Shown here one piece after another: positions 1-8,415 of a stretch of DNA of 49,105 nucleotides. The stretch comes from an uncultured Brachyspira sp. GTDB lineage: Bacteria; Spirochaetota; Brachyspiria; Brachyspirales; Brachyspiraceae. A model generated the notes under the pieces. That model was given only the letters and a program-made list of their open reading frames with translations, was not told where the DNA came from and did no database searches. The translations under genes were made by a program, and so were the position numbers. Location of the stretch: assembly GCA_944392715.1 (NCBI GenBank), contig CALXXQ010000164.1:1-49105 (forward strand), in the 5' to 3' direction. Position 1 is the first letter of the stretch, and each line of letters starts with the position of its first letter.

Positions 1-30
1 TTTTTTCTGTTGTGTATTATACTGTTTCAT
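1..30 (-). CDS. Possible 5' end of a gene running off the left edge
   Basis: An ATG at 30-28 on the minus strand opens a frame that stays open to the window edge (ten codons, beginning MKQYNTQQKK). An AAGGA-type ribosome binding site lies a few bases upstream. It follows the broken DUF819 stump, so it may be the first gene of whatever replaced the rest of that gene, for example an insertion-sequence transposase. Too little is visible to name it. Confidence 0.3.
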   Translation of the reverse strand, partial: MKQYNTQQKK

Positions 31-31
31 A

Positions 32-80
32 GGTATTCCTTTTGGTTTATTTGTAGCAATTATAAATTATAAGGAATACC
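32..80. repeat. 10-bp inverted repeat next to the broken DUF819 gene
   Basis: GGTATTCCTT at 32-41 is the exact reverse complement of AAGGAATACC at 71-80, with a 29-base spacer. It sits between the end of the truncated DUF819 reading frame and the possible start codon at 30. It could be an operator, a hairpin or part of a mobile-element end; the sequence alone does not decide. Confidence 0.4.
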
Positions 81-89
81 ATCTTTTTT

Positions 90-395
90 TTAAACTAAAA
101 GTGTGCAATATCTATGGCTCTTAAACACTTTAAGTATTTTTTTAATATTGCATTTTATTAATAATAATGGTATTGCCAATGGTACAGCATAATTCCATAC
201 TATATCATATACAGCTGCAGATACTGGTATTATATTTAAATTACTTAGAGTCATAGCAGACACTAATGCTATAATAACTCCAGAAATAGCCGAAGCCCAT
301 TTATATTTTTGTTCAAGCACTATACTCAAAGTGGCAAAACCAATCACTATTGCCCATAAAGCCCAATAATTATCCGCCGAAATTAAACTCTTCAT
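90..395 (-). pseudogene. DUF819-family membrane protein, 5' fragment
   Basis: About 101 codons. The visible part (SADNYWALWAIVIGFATLSI near the start, then VPLAIPLLL and NIKKILK) resembles from memory the N-terminus of DUF819/YjcL-type integral membrane proteins, which run to roughly 380-400 residues. Three hydrophobic stretches are present. After NIKKILK the frame continues for only a dozen unrelated residues (VFKSHRYCTLLV) and stops, so about three quarters of the protein is missing. The start chosen is the ATG at 395, which has an AAGGTG ribosome binding site; the in-frame GTG at 401 lies inside that site. The abrupt loss of similarity suggests a rearrangement or insertion rather than a point mutation. 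The function of the family is not firmly known. Confidence 0.6.
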
Positions 396-413
396 ATTCA
401 CCTTTATTTATAT

Positions 414-451
414 ATAAAAAAACTGGTACAGATTAAAAAATCCGTACCAGT
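414..451 (-). terminator. Intrinsic terminator of the alcohol dehydrogenase gene
   Basis: ACTGGTACAGATT at 422-434 pairs with AATCCGTACCAGT at 439-451 (one G-U pair in the minus-strand RNA) around a 4-base loop. In the minus direction the stem is followed by a run of seven T. It lies directly downstream of the dehydrogenase stop codon. Confidence 0.8.
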
Positions 452-479
452 AATATACTAATTTTTTATTTTATTTCAA

Positions 480-1544
480 TTATTTTTGGATTCTAACAAC
501 AGGCTTGATTAAATCAGCAGGTTTTTCACCCATGATTTTTACAGCATCAGGAATCTGATCCCAACCTTCATATACATGAGTAATTAAATGTCTAACATTT
601 AATCTTCCAGAAGCTACTAATGAGCCTAATTTTTCAGCTCTTAATCTTCCGCCAGGCATAAGACCGCCTAATACAGCTTTATGTCCCATACCAACACCCC
701 ATTCAAGTCTAGGTATTAGTACATTGTCGCCTTCACCAAGGTAGTTAACATTACCAATTTTACCGCCAGGTTTTAAAGATTTAACAGCTTCAGAGAAAGT
801 TTCTACACCACCTCCAGCAATGATAACTTTATCAACACCTTTACCATTAGTCATTTTTAATACTTGTTGATCTATAGGACCATTTTTATAGCTGATAAAC
901 TCATTAGCACCATATATTTTAGCAACTTCAACACATTTAGGTCTAGTACCAACAGCAATGATTCTAGAAGCTCCTCTTAAAGAAGCACCAGCAACACCCA
1001 TAAGTCCAACAGGTCCAATACCTATAACAAGTACAGTATCACCATACTGTATATCAGCTAATTCAGCACCATGAAAACCAGTAGGAACCATGTCTGAAAT
1101 CATACAAGCATCGATTGGATCCATTCCTTCAGGAAGTAAAGCAAGGTTACCATCAGCATCATTAACATGGAAATATTCAGAGAATACACCATCTTTTACG
1201 TTAGAGAATTTCCATCCATTAAGCATACCGCCAGAATGCATACTATAACCGCCTTGTGCTTCTACTGTACTCCAATCAGGAGTAATAGCAGTAACTAATA
1301 CTTTATCACCTTTTTTGAAATCTTTAACTAAAGAACCAACTTCATGAACTTCAGCACATACTTCATGACCTAAAATCATATCAGTTCTTTCTCCTATAGC
1401 ACCTGCAATAGTATGTATATCAGAAGTACATATAGCTACAGCTAAAGGTTTTACAATTGCATCAAGAGGTCCGCAGACAGGTACATCTTTTTCCACCCAT
1501 CCTGTTTCCCCTATTTTCTTCATGGCAAATCCTTTCATCTTCAT
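480..1544 (-). CDS. Zinc-dependent secondary alcohol dehydrogenase (NADP-type)
   Basis: 354 aa, the length of the tetrameric medium-chain secondary alcohol dehydrogenases of Clostridium beijerinckii and Thermoanaerobacter, which interconvert ketones or aldehydes and alcohols with NADP(H). Visible landmarks are the catalytic zinc ligands C39, H60-E61 and D151, the Rossmann motif GIGPVG at 175-180, and GTRP at 199-202 with Y219, corresponding to the GSRP and Tyr residues that hold the NADP phosphate. As in that subgroup, the four-cysteine structural zinc lobe is absent. The start at 1544 has AAGGAG seven bases upstream; the second Met (M3) would be too far away. Monocistronic, with its own promoter and terminator. 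Likely cytoplasmic and fermentative; the physiological substrate is not given by the sequence. Confidence 0.88.
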   Translation of the reverse strand: MKMKGFAMKKIGETGWVEKDVPVCGPLDAIVKPLAVAICTSDIHTIAGAIGERTDMILGHEVCAEVHEVGSLVKDFKKGDKVLVTAITPDWSTVEAQGGYSMHSGGMLNGWKFSNVKDGVFSEYFHVNDADGNLALLPEGMDPIDACMISDMVPTGFHGAELADIQYGDTVLVIGIGPVGLMGVAGASLRGASRIIAVGTRPKCVEVAKIYGANEFISYKNGPIDQQVLKMTNGKGVDKVIIAGGGVETFSEAVKSLKPGGKIGNVNYLGEGDNVLIPRLEWGVGMGHKAVLGGLMPGGRLRAEKLGSLVASGRLNVRHLITHVYEGWDQIPDAVKIMGEKPADLIKPVVRIQK

Positions 1545-1577
1545 GTTTACTCTCCTTACTATATTTTATATATTTAT

Positions 1578-1605
1578 AGTATATAACTTTAATTAAAAAA
1601 GTAAA
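1578..1605 (-). promoter_or_regulatory. Sigma-70-type promoter of the alcohol dehydrogenase gene
   Basis: In the minus direction a -35 box TTTACT (1605-1600) is followed after 16 bases by a -10 box TATACT (1583-1578). The gene starts 34 bases further on behind AAGGAG. Box quality and spacing are good, but the flanks are so AT-rich that chance matches are possible. Confidence 0.55.
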
Positions 1606-1671
1606 CATATTATAAAAAATTATTTAAAAAAAGTTAGATAATTAATATTTTTCTAAAAAAAATTGAAAAAA

Positions 1672-2577
1672 TTATATTTCTATAATATTTATCTCATAAT
1701 CTTTTTGAAGTTTTTGATAATTTTTATTGACTTCAGTGATGTTATTGCTTATACAGCTGCTGCAATTTATCATTACATTAATTCTTTTGGTAATATTTTT
1801 ATTGCTGGAATAAACATCGCAAATTTGCTGCAAAGTATTATAAAGCCCAAAATCTTTAGCCTCTCCGCAAATATATATTTTTTTATAATTTTTTAGATCA
1901 TATACCCAAGCCATATCAAAGAATCTGGTTTCCTGTGTAACAATTTCTGGTCTTACAGCTCCATACATTTCACTGAAACGTTCAGTTCCCTTTATTACTT
2001 TATGAATATTTGTTTCTCTTATTCTTTCATAAAATAAAAGCATATTATTAAGCTGTTTTTCTATAAGCCAGCCATCTGTACCATGTATGCAATGATAAGG
2101 CCATATTACCAAATTTTTGCTTTTTGATTCTTTTAGTTTTTTTACATATTCTATTTGCTCTTTTTTATACATTGGTATGATTTTATGCTCATATATTTTT
2201 TCTAATGTAATTTCTGTAAAAGGCTCTACTTCCTCTCCATTTTCTTTTTTCCACATATATGGATGAAATATAGAATTATAATAATGAGTATCCATAGTAG
2301 TATATATTCTGGATATATGCTCCAAATTTGAATATATAAATTCTATTACTCTTTTTGTATCTTTTACAGCACCCTTTACAGGTAAAGCTCCTTTTTTAGG
2401 GTCTATAAAATCTCTTTGCATATCAACTATTAGTAATGCCATTCTATTATTATTTTTTTTAAAATCATATTTATTGATATATTTACAAGCTAAATTAAAT
2501 ATATCCTCCTGATTTATCGGATTGATTTGTTTTCCTATGTATTTTTCATTTATAATTTTTTCATATATATCTTTCAT
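1672..2577 (-). CDS. Isochorismatase/nicotinamidase-fold protein lacking the catalytic cysteine
   Basis: 301 aa. The cysteine-hydrolase fold is clear: LLIVDMQRDF carries the catalytic Asp (D52), D96/H98 in TTMDTH resemble the metal-ligand region, WPYHCIHGTDGW (from W159) matches the nicotinamidase WPxHCxxGTxG motif, and VIKGT supplies the triad Lys (K196). Where the nucleophile is expected (family pattern G-x-A-x-x-x-C) the protein reads GEAKDFGL, giving Gly at position 244. It is therefore probably not a normal nicotinamidase; it could be a pseudoenzyme or use another residue. The start is the ATG at 2577 with GGAG seven bases upstream; the upstream in-frame TTG at 2607 overlaps the previous gene and lacks a binding site. 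It lies 26 bases behind the arylsulfotransferase gene and is probably cotranscribed with it. Confidence 0.72.
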   Translation of the reverse strand: MKDIYEKIINEKYIGKQINPINQEDIFNLACKYINKYDFKKNNNRMALLIVDMQRDFIDPKKGALPVKGAVKDTKRVIEFIYSNLEHISRIYTTMDTHYYNSIFHPYMWKKENGEEVEPFTEITLEKIYEHKIIPMYKKEQIEYVKKLKESKSKNLVIWPYHCIHGTDGWLIEKQLNNMLLFYERIRETNIHKVIKGTERFSEMYGAVRPEIVTQETRFFDMAWVYDLKNYKKIYICGEAKDFGLYNTLQQICDVYSSNKNITKRINVMINCSSCISNNITEVNKNYQKLQKDYEINIIEI

Positions 2578-2603
2578 AGTAAATCTCCAGATATTATGCG
2601 AAA

Positions 2604-4181
2604 TCAATTAATAAAGGAACAATCCTCATTATATTTATAATCATTTGAATAATAAAAAGGTATTTTATCCACTCTATAAATTCCCCAAGTTCTTATTCTA
2701 AATTTTAAATTATATATCATTTCTTTAGTTTCTTTATTTACTTCCATTATTTGTGCATTATTTCCAAAATCAAGAAGCATAAGCCCATTATTTAAAAAGT
2801 CTATATCAGATATATAATGAGAATATAATTTATTTTCAGTTTTATACTCATAAACTTTTTCAGCCTTCCAAGAACCATGAGAACCTGTAATTTTATATTC
2901 TACATATCTAGATCCATTAGGATTTATATCTTCATCACCCTGATTATCAAACATTCCTATAACATTTGTAGATACTAAAAATAAAGCATGCTGACTTTTA
3001 GGTCCATCTGTGTTACCATCACCAAGAACTTTATATGGATCAAATGATTTTAAATCTTTTAAATATCTTCCATAAGGATTGTATGATTCCATAGTGTCTA
3101 ATGTATCATCTGCCATATACCAAATAAGCTCCCATTCACTGTAATCAACAGCCATAACCGCCAAGCTCCTTACAGACATATAAAGTATATCATTTCCTTC
3201 ATCGTATACTAAAGAATTACAATGTGCCCAATCCATAGGAAAATCTTTTTTTCTTCCTATACTATAGTATTTATTATCCTCATCAAAAATAAGCTTTTTT
3301 AAATACTCTTTTTCAGCTTCATTTCCATTTTTATTAACTATCTTTTTTATTAAATCACCTACATATAAATCTCTTATTAAATTTCCATTACTATCAACTT
3401 CGCAAATTCTATCTTCTACACCCCACTGTGAATTAGCAAGCATTATATAATTGCTGTCTGATTTTTTTCTAATAACATCATGATGTACACCTATATTTAA
3501 ATTAAGCACATCAAGCTTAGCATTTCCAAGTAAATCGCTTATTCCCATAGTATCATAAATTACAATATCATTATCTTCATTAATAACTTTTGGTATTTCA
3601 TTTGTAAGATAGAAGTTAGAATAATTCACATAACGTAAATTTCCATTTCTGCTTACTCCCATTAAAAATACGCCTTTTTGGCTTCTATTTATTATTGGGC
3701 TTACAAAATATATTTCACTATTATTATCTTGTAAATTGCTTACAATGCTTTCATCATTTATATTTAAAGATGCATTTTCTGTTTTTATAGGATTTAAATC
3801 CTTTAAAACTATATTAGTTGCTGGTATATATATTTCATCAAGTGAAAGTCTTCCTACAGATATATTAGTAGATATTCTATTTGTACCATTAATAATATGA
3901 ATGGTATTTGTATTTTCTGAGTACATTCCATGTATAGCAAAGTTTGAACCGTAATTTTTAGGATAAGTGAATATTATATCTTCATCTCCCAATCTTCCCT
4001 CTGTAATCACGGTAACGGGATAATTATTATTAGTTTCTATTTTATATATAAGTGATAAAGGAGTTTGTCCATTAGGATTTAATACAATTTCTCCTATTTT
4101 ATCATCTGGTAAGGGAATCTCTTTTTTTGAACAGGAAAATAATACCAAAAATGAAAATATATATATTATAATTTTTTTCAT
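2604..4181 (-). CDS. Arylsulfate sulfotransferase (ASST), lipoprotein
   Basis: 525 aa. The signal peptide ends in the lipobox LFSC (C17), so the mature protein is probably a membrane-anchored lipoprotein facing the periplasm. An N-terminal beta domain (about 28-130) beginning GEIVLNPNGQTPL matches the ASST N-domain, followed by a six-bladed propeller. The catalytic set known from E. coli ASST (His252, His356, Arg374, His436) has counterparts in HHDV (H233/H234), DWAHCNS (H320), SVRS (R338) and SQHALF (H398). The family moves sulfuryl groups from phenolic sulfates to other phenols without PAPS. No dedicated DsbL/DsbI pair is adjacent. The gene has a GGGG-type binding site upstream and appears to lead a two-gene unit with the cysteine-hydrolase homolog. 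Substrate unknown. Confidence 0.85.
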   Translation of the reverse strand: MKKIIIYIFSFLVLFSCSKKEIPLPDDKIGEIVLNPNGQTPLSLIYKIETNNNYPVTVITEGRLGDEDIIFTYPKNYGSNFAIHGMYSENTNTIHIINGTNRISTNISVGRLSLDEIYIPATNIVLKDLNPIKTENASLNINDESIVSNLQDNNSEIYFVSPIINRSQKGVFLMGVSRNGNLRYVNYSNFYLTNEIPKVINEDNDIVIYDTMGISDLLGNAKLDVLNLNIGVHHDVIRKKSDSNYIMLANSQWGVEDRICEVDSNGNLIRDLYVGDLIKKIVNKNGNEAEKEYLKKLIFDEDNKYYSIGRKKDFPMDWAHCNSLVYDEGNDILYMSVRSLAVMAVDYSEWELIWYMADDTLDTMESYNPYGRYLKDLKSFDPYKVLGDGNTDGPKSQHALFLVSTNVIGMFDNQGDEDINPNGSRYVEYKITGSHGSWKAEKVYEYKTENKLYSHYISDIDFLNNGLMLLDFGNNAQIMEVNKETKEMIYNLKFRIRTWGIYRVDKIPFYYSNDYKYNEDCSFIN

Positions 4182-4352
4182 AAAAATACCCCAATTTTAA
4201 TTCATTTATTATTTTAAATAATAAAGGGATTTTATGCAATAAAAATACACAAAAATATGATTTAAAATATTATTTTTTATAAACTATTGAAAATATTTTA
4301 ATTGTATGTTTTATTATAATTTTCTTTATATAATGTTAATAGGGATAATTTT

Positions 4353-5033
4353 ATGAAAGAATTTTTTGATGCTGCAAAAAGCGGAGATTTAGAATCTTTA
4401 AAAATATTTATTAAAAATAATATTTCAATAAATCAATTAGATAATGAGGGATTTACTGCTTTAATGCTTGCTTCTATATTTAATAGAAAAAATATAGCAG
4501 AGGAATTAATAAAAAATAATGCTGATATTAATTTTCAAACAGAAGAAAATTGGACTGCCTTAATATTTGCATGCTTTTATGGCAATTATGAGATTGCAGA
4601 AATTTTATTAAAAAATAATGCTGATTTAAATATTAAAAATAAACAGGGATTTGATGCTTTACTTACTGCTGTTTTTTATAAAAGAGATGATATTATTAAG
4701 CTCTTATTAGAATATAATGCTTCGGTTAATACAAAAAATAATGATGGATTTACTCCTTTGATATACTCATGCAATCATGATAATGCTGATATTTTAAAGC
4801 TTCTTATAAAATATAATGCAAATATTAATGATAAAACTAATAATGGTGTTAATGCTTTAATGTATGCTTGTTTGATGCTAAAAAAAGATATAGTTAATGA
4901 GCTTCTTAAAAACGGCATAAATATTAATGAAAAGGATAATAATGGAGATGATGCATTTGTATATTTAAAAAGTAATGAAGATTCAAAAGAAGCAGAAGAA
5001 ATATATAATATGATAAATAAAAATTATTTTTAG
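4353..5033 (+). CDS. Ankyrin-repeat protein
   Basis: 226 aa, made almost entirely of about six ankyrin repeats of 33 residues. Each has the G-x-TALMxA or GFTPLIYS start, a helix such as NIAEELIKNNADIN, and the Asn/Asp-rich turn. No signal peptide or membrane segment is visible, so it is probably a soluble cytoplasmic interaction protein; the partner cannot be deduced. The start has AGGGATA upstream. It is followed by a C-tract able to form a quadruplex, and no neighbour makes an obvious operon with it. Ankyrin proteins are common in Brachyspira, which fits the presumed host. Confidence 0.85.
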   Translation: MKEFFDAAKSGDLESLKIFIKNNISINQLDNEGFTALMLASIFNRKNIAEELIKNNADINFQTEENWTALIFACFYGNYEIAEILLKNNADLNIKNKQGFDALLTAVFYKRDDIIKLLLEYNASVNTKNNDGFTPLIYSCNHDNADILKLLIKYNANINDKTNNGVNALMYACLMLKKDIVNELLKNGININEKDNNGDDAFVYLKSNEDSKEAEEIYNMINKNYF

Positions 5034-5048
5034 TTTTTAATTTATTCT

Positions 5049-5065
5049 GCCCGCCCACCCGCCCC
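5049..5065. repeat. C-tract motif, G-quadruplex-capable on the minus strand
   Basis: The 17 bases GCCCGCCCACCCGCCCC contain four runs of three or more C separated by single bases. The complementary strand therefore fits the strictest G-quadruplex pattern with one-base loops. It is almost pure G/C inside AT-rich DNA, just downstream of the ankyrin gene. A close relative lies at 9605-9621; both are preceded by TCTG. Confidence 0.7.
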
Positions 5066-5162
5066 TAAACTTATAAATATAAATTTGTAATTATATTTTT
5101 TTATTATATAATACTTATCAATTATAATCGGTTTATAAAATTTATAGAAATAGTTAAGCTTT

Positions 5163-6881
5163 ATGCAGGATATATGTATAATAACAGATATAGGAACAAT
5201 ATACGGTTTTGGTCATATCACTCGTATGAAGTTCATATCAAATGGTTTAAAAGAATATTATAATTTCGTGTTTTCTTCTATTAATAATAATAGTGCATTA
5301 TTTAAAGATAATACTATAAAAACTTGTAAGTATAATGAAATAAAGAATTTAAATCCGTATTTAATAATAGTAGACAGCAGAGAAGTTGATTCAAAATATA
5401 TAATAGAACTTAAAAAGATAAGCAATGTTATAATAATAGATAGTGTAGGTAATGAGAGGGCATTTGCAGATATAGTAATAGAAATGCTTCCTAATATAGA
5501 TAATTCTAAAGAGGTAAATATAAAGCCTTTTATAGCTACTATATTGAATTCTAATATAAAACCTAAGTATGATTTAAATGCTCCTATTTTAATTTATTTA
5601 GGTTTTAATAATGAATTAAAGAAAAAGGCTATTGAAATAATAAGTAAAATAAATGATAAAAGTTTTGTATTAATAGATATAGAAAAAGAAAGCGAATATG
5701 AGAATATAATATATAAAAATTTCAGCCCTGATATATTTGCCAATCCTTATAGTGCTGTTATAACATATTTCGGACTTACTGCTTTTGAATGTTTGGAAGC
5801 TTCAATACCTACAATACTTCTTTCTCCTACAAAATATCATGATGATCTTGCAAAAAGTCAAAGTGAATTATTTTTTAATTTGGGATTTTTTGAGAATGTA
5901 GATGTTGATGATGCTGTAAATAAATTAAGAGAATTTTTATTTAATACGGATATTCAAAAAGAATACCTAAAAAATGCAAATTCAATAAATACAGAAAAAT
6001 CTTTAGAGCGTATAAAAATTATAATAGATAATATTAAAGATTTTAAAAATATAAAATGTCCATTTTGTCAAAGCTCAAATATAGAAATGAAAAATAGAAA
6101 TTTAGAATCTAATCTATATAAATGTAGAAAATGCAATACTTTATTTAGAAAATATTTCCTTCCTCCTTTTACAGATTATTCTTCAAAATATTTTGTTGAA
6201 GATTATAAAAATCAATACGGTAAAACATATGAAGAAGATAGTGCCAATTTAACAGCCTTAGCTAAAAGAAGATTAGAAAAAATAAAAAAAATCAAGCCTA
6301 AAGGAAAAATACTTGATATAGGAAGTGCTATGGGGTTCTTTCTCAAAGAGGCTAGGGAATATGGTTATGAAACTGAAGGAATAGAAATAAGTAAATATGC
6401 TTCAGATTATTGTATTAATACTCTTAATCTTAATGTTCATAATTGCTCATTACTCGATTTTGAATATAAAGAAAAAGAATATGATATAATAACTGCTTGG
6501 TATGTTGTAGAGCATATATATAATTTTGAGACCATTTTAGAGCGTATACTTTTTTCACTTAAAGATGATGGTATATTGGCATTTGCTACTCCTAATGGCA
6601 ATGGATTAAGCGGCAGATTTAATAAAAACTATTTTTCTATAGTGCCTTCAGATCATGCTTTTGAGGCTAATCCCAAATCTTTAAATATACTTATGTCTAA
6701 ATATTCATTAAAATGTGTAAATTTGGAAAATCAAAGTATTTATTATAATAGATTCTGCGATATATTTAATTTTGAGTTTATTAGAAAAAATAATTTAATA
6801 TCTAAAATATATACTCATACAGCTAAAAATAGTAATTTAGGCGATACATTTGAATGTATATACAGTAAGTCATTAAAATAA
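5163..6881 (+). CDS. PseG-like glycan hydrolase domain fused to a class I SAM methyltransferase
   Basis: 572 aa in three parts. Residues 1-290 resemble PseG, the UDP-sugar hydrolase of pseudaminic acid synthesis: the N-terminal loop IYGFGHITRM carries the GxGHxxR motif (H18), and ITYFGLTAFECLEASIPTIL (199-218) matches its C-terminal nucleotide-sugar site. Residues 299-324 form a zinc ribbon with two CxxC pairs (C299, C302, C321, C324). Residues 340-572 are a Methyltransf_23-type domain with motif I LDIGSAMGFF at 384-393. Such zinc-ribbon methyltransferases usually modify nucleotide-linked sugars. A role in synthesising a modified nonulosonic acid for flagellin or surface glycan is an inference. 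No other sugar genes are adjacent. No strong ribosome binding site is seen; the ATG is the first in the frame. Confidence 0.75.
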   Translation: MQDICIITDIGTIYGFGHITRMKFISNGLKEYYNFVFSSINNNSALFKDNTIKTCKYNEIKNLNPYLIIVDSREVDSKYIIELKKISNVIIIDSVGNERAFADIVIEMLPNIDNSKEVNIKPFIATILNSNIKPKYDLNAPILIYLGFNNELKKKAIEIISKINDKSFVLIDIEKESEYENIIYKNFSPDIFANPYSAVITYFGLTAFECLEASIPTILLSPTKYHDDLAKSQSELFFNLGFFENVDVDDAVNKLREFLFNTDIQKEYLKNANSINTEKSLERIKIIIDNIKDFKNIKCPFCQSSNIEMKNRNLESNLYKCRKCNTLFRKYFLPPFTDYSSKYFVEDYKNQYGKTYEEDSANLTALAKRRLEKIKKIKPKGKILDIGSAMGFFLKEAREYGYETEGIEISKYASDYCINTLNLNVHNCSLLDFEYKEKEYDIITAWYVVEHIYNFETILERILFSLKDDGILAFATPNGNGLSGRFNKNYFSIVPSDHAFEANPKSLNILMSKYSLKCVNLENQSIYYNRFCDIFNFEFIRKNNLISKIYTHTAKNSNLGDTFECIYSKSLK

Positions 6882-7091
6882 TTATATTAATTATATATTT
6901 ATGTATTTATCAAAGCTAAAAATGTATTATATGTATTATAGTATTATATATAATTATATTTAATTTTGGTATTAAAGTATCTCTTATCCCAATAATTTTA
7001 CAAATATATTATTTTTTTGTTATAAATATGTATTATGTTAATTGTTTATAGCATAAGAATAACAAAATATGATTCTTAAGGGAAGATGATC

Positions 7092-7706
7092 ATGAAAAAA
7101 ATATTTTTAATTGCAAGTTTAGTTTTTGTTTCAATAGTGGCTTGTAAAAGTGCACCTGTAGCTACTGGACCTGAGAAAGGGGCTGGATTCCAAACAACTC
7201 AGGGTAATAATCAAAATGCTAAGGGATTGAATTTACCTGATGGAGCTAGTGTTAGAGATACTCCAAGAGGAAGCGTGCTAGTTTTGCATGATCCTAAATC
7301 TAAGACAGATATTGGTAAGCCAGGAAGTGCTTATGAGGTAAAATTCGGTTTTGATAATACTATAGAAATAGGAAGCTATAAAGAAGCTTACAATTTAGTT
7401 TATCAAATAATAAATAATAATCCTAATATTAGAATAATGGTAGAAGGCAATTCTAGTAAAGATGGTCCTGCTCCTTATAATTATGCTTTATCTCAGAGAA
7501 GATCTGATAAGAGCTTTAATTATATAATTAAATTAGGAGTAGAAAACAGCAAATTATTAAAGAATGCTTTTGGAGAAGCTTTACCTGAATATCCTACTCT
7601 TCAGGAAAATAGAAGAAGCGAATTTATTATCATAATGAATGAAGATGATTTGAAAAAATATAACGATTTTGCTAAAACTGTCGACATTAATAAAGAAACA
7701 AATTAA
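7092..7706 (+). CDS. OmpA-like lipoprotein, copy 1
   Basis: 204 aa. The signal peptide ends in a lipobox-like IVAC, so it is probably a lipoprotein in the outer membrane or periplasm. The C-terminal half has the OmpA/Pal shape: VKFGFDNTIEI, then NPNIRIMVEGNSS, then NYALSQRRSDKSFNYI, and a terminal GEALPEY...ENRRSEFII segment, matching the peptidoglycan-binding OmpA domain. The ATG at 7092 was chosen because AAGGGA lies 8-9 bases upstream; the ATG at 7086 is too close to that site. The next gene is a paralog 21 bases downstream, so the two probably form one transcript ending at the terminator at 8351. Likely role: linking envelope and peptidoglycan. Confidence 0.8.
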   Translation: MKKIFLIASLVFVSIVACKSAPVATGPEKGAGFQTTQGNNQNAKGLNLPDGASVRDTPRGSVLVLHDPKSKTDIGKPGSAYEVKFGFDNTIEIGSYKEAYNLVYQIINNNPNIRIMVEGNSSKDGPAPYNYALSQRRSDKSFNYIIKLGVENSKLLKNAFGEALPEYPTLQENRRSEFIIIMNEDDLKKYNDFAKTVDINKETN

Positions 7707-7727
7707 TGTCGAGGTTAAAGTAAAATA

Positions 7728-8327
7728 ATGAAAAAACTTTTATTTATTTTTAGTTTATTGATCTTTGTCATAGCATGTAAGACTACGCCTAAGAGTACTA
7801 CTCCTGAAGATGTGGTTATAGCAGATGAGCCTGTAGCAGTAGAAGAACCGAAAGAGAAAACAGTTCAAGCAGAGCTTTATTTACCTAATGATACTTCTAT
7901 AAGAAATACTGACAGAGGAAAAATATTAGAAACTACACCTAAAGTGATATTCAAATTTGTAGAAACTAATATGCCTGCAACAGCTGATATGTCTTTTTCT
8001 CAAGTAGTAGAGTTTTTAGAGAAGAATCCTAATGTGAATATTGTTTTAGAAGCTCATACTAGCAATAGAGGTAAGGCTTATCCTTATAATTATAATTTAT
8101 CTGTTATAAGAGCTAAAAATGGTAAAGCATACTTACTAGCTAAAGGTGTTTCTTCTGAGAGAGTTATAGAAAGTCCTCTTGGTGAAGCTCTTCCAGAATT
8201 TCCTACACAAAATGAGCTTAGAAGATATGAGTTTGTTATAATAGAAAATGATGAAGATATGGTAAAGTATAACACATATATTTCTGGTTTAGATGTAAGA
8301 CAGGAAAGTACATATCAAGGAAATTGA
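7728..8327 (+). CDS. OmpA-like lipoprotein, copy 2
   Basis: 199 aa, paralogous to the gene just upstream. The signal peptide ends in FVIAC followed by KTTPKSTTPE. The C-terminal OmpA-like domain shows NPNVNIVLEAHTS, YNYNLSVIRAKNGKAYLLAKGV, and LGEALPEFPTQNELRRYEFVI. The mature N-terminus has a Glu/Val/Pro-rich linker (about 25-50) absent from copy 1. The ribosome binding site is weak (GAGG 13 bases upstream), which fits translational coupling to copy 1. A strong terminator follows. Local tandem duplication is the simplest origin of the pair. Confidence 0.8.
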   Translation: MKKLLFIFSLLIFVIACKTTPKSTTPEDVVIADEPVAVEEPKEKTVQAELYLPNDTSIRNTDRGKILETTPKVIFKFVETNMPATADMSFSQVVEFLEKNPNVNIVLEAHTSNRGKAYPYNYNLSVIRAKNGKAYLLAKGVSSERVIESPLGEALPEFPTQNELRRYEFVIIENDEDMVKYNTYISGLDVRQESTYQGN

Positions 8328-8350
8328 TTTTATTTCTAAATATAGAAAAT

Positions 8351-8390
8351 AAACCTCCTTTATTATTCTTTATTAAAGGAGGTTTTTATT
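8351..8390 (+). terminator. Intrinsic terminator after the OmpA-like lipoprotein pair
   Basis: AAACCTCCTTTA at 8351-8362 pairs perfectly with TAAAGGAGGTTT at 8374-8385 around an 11-base loop, followed by TTATT. It separates the lipoprotein pair from the HEAT-repeat gene. Confidence 0.85.
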
Positions 8391-8415
8391 ATAAACTTTA
8401 AGGAATTTTTATTTT

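Noticed and set aside
2578..2607. TTG start of the cysteine-hydrolase homolog overlapping the arylsulfotransferase gene
   Set aside because: GGAG seven bases before the ATG at 2577 makes that the better start; the TTG has no site.
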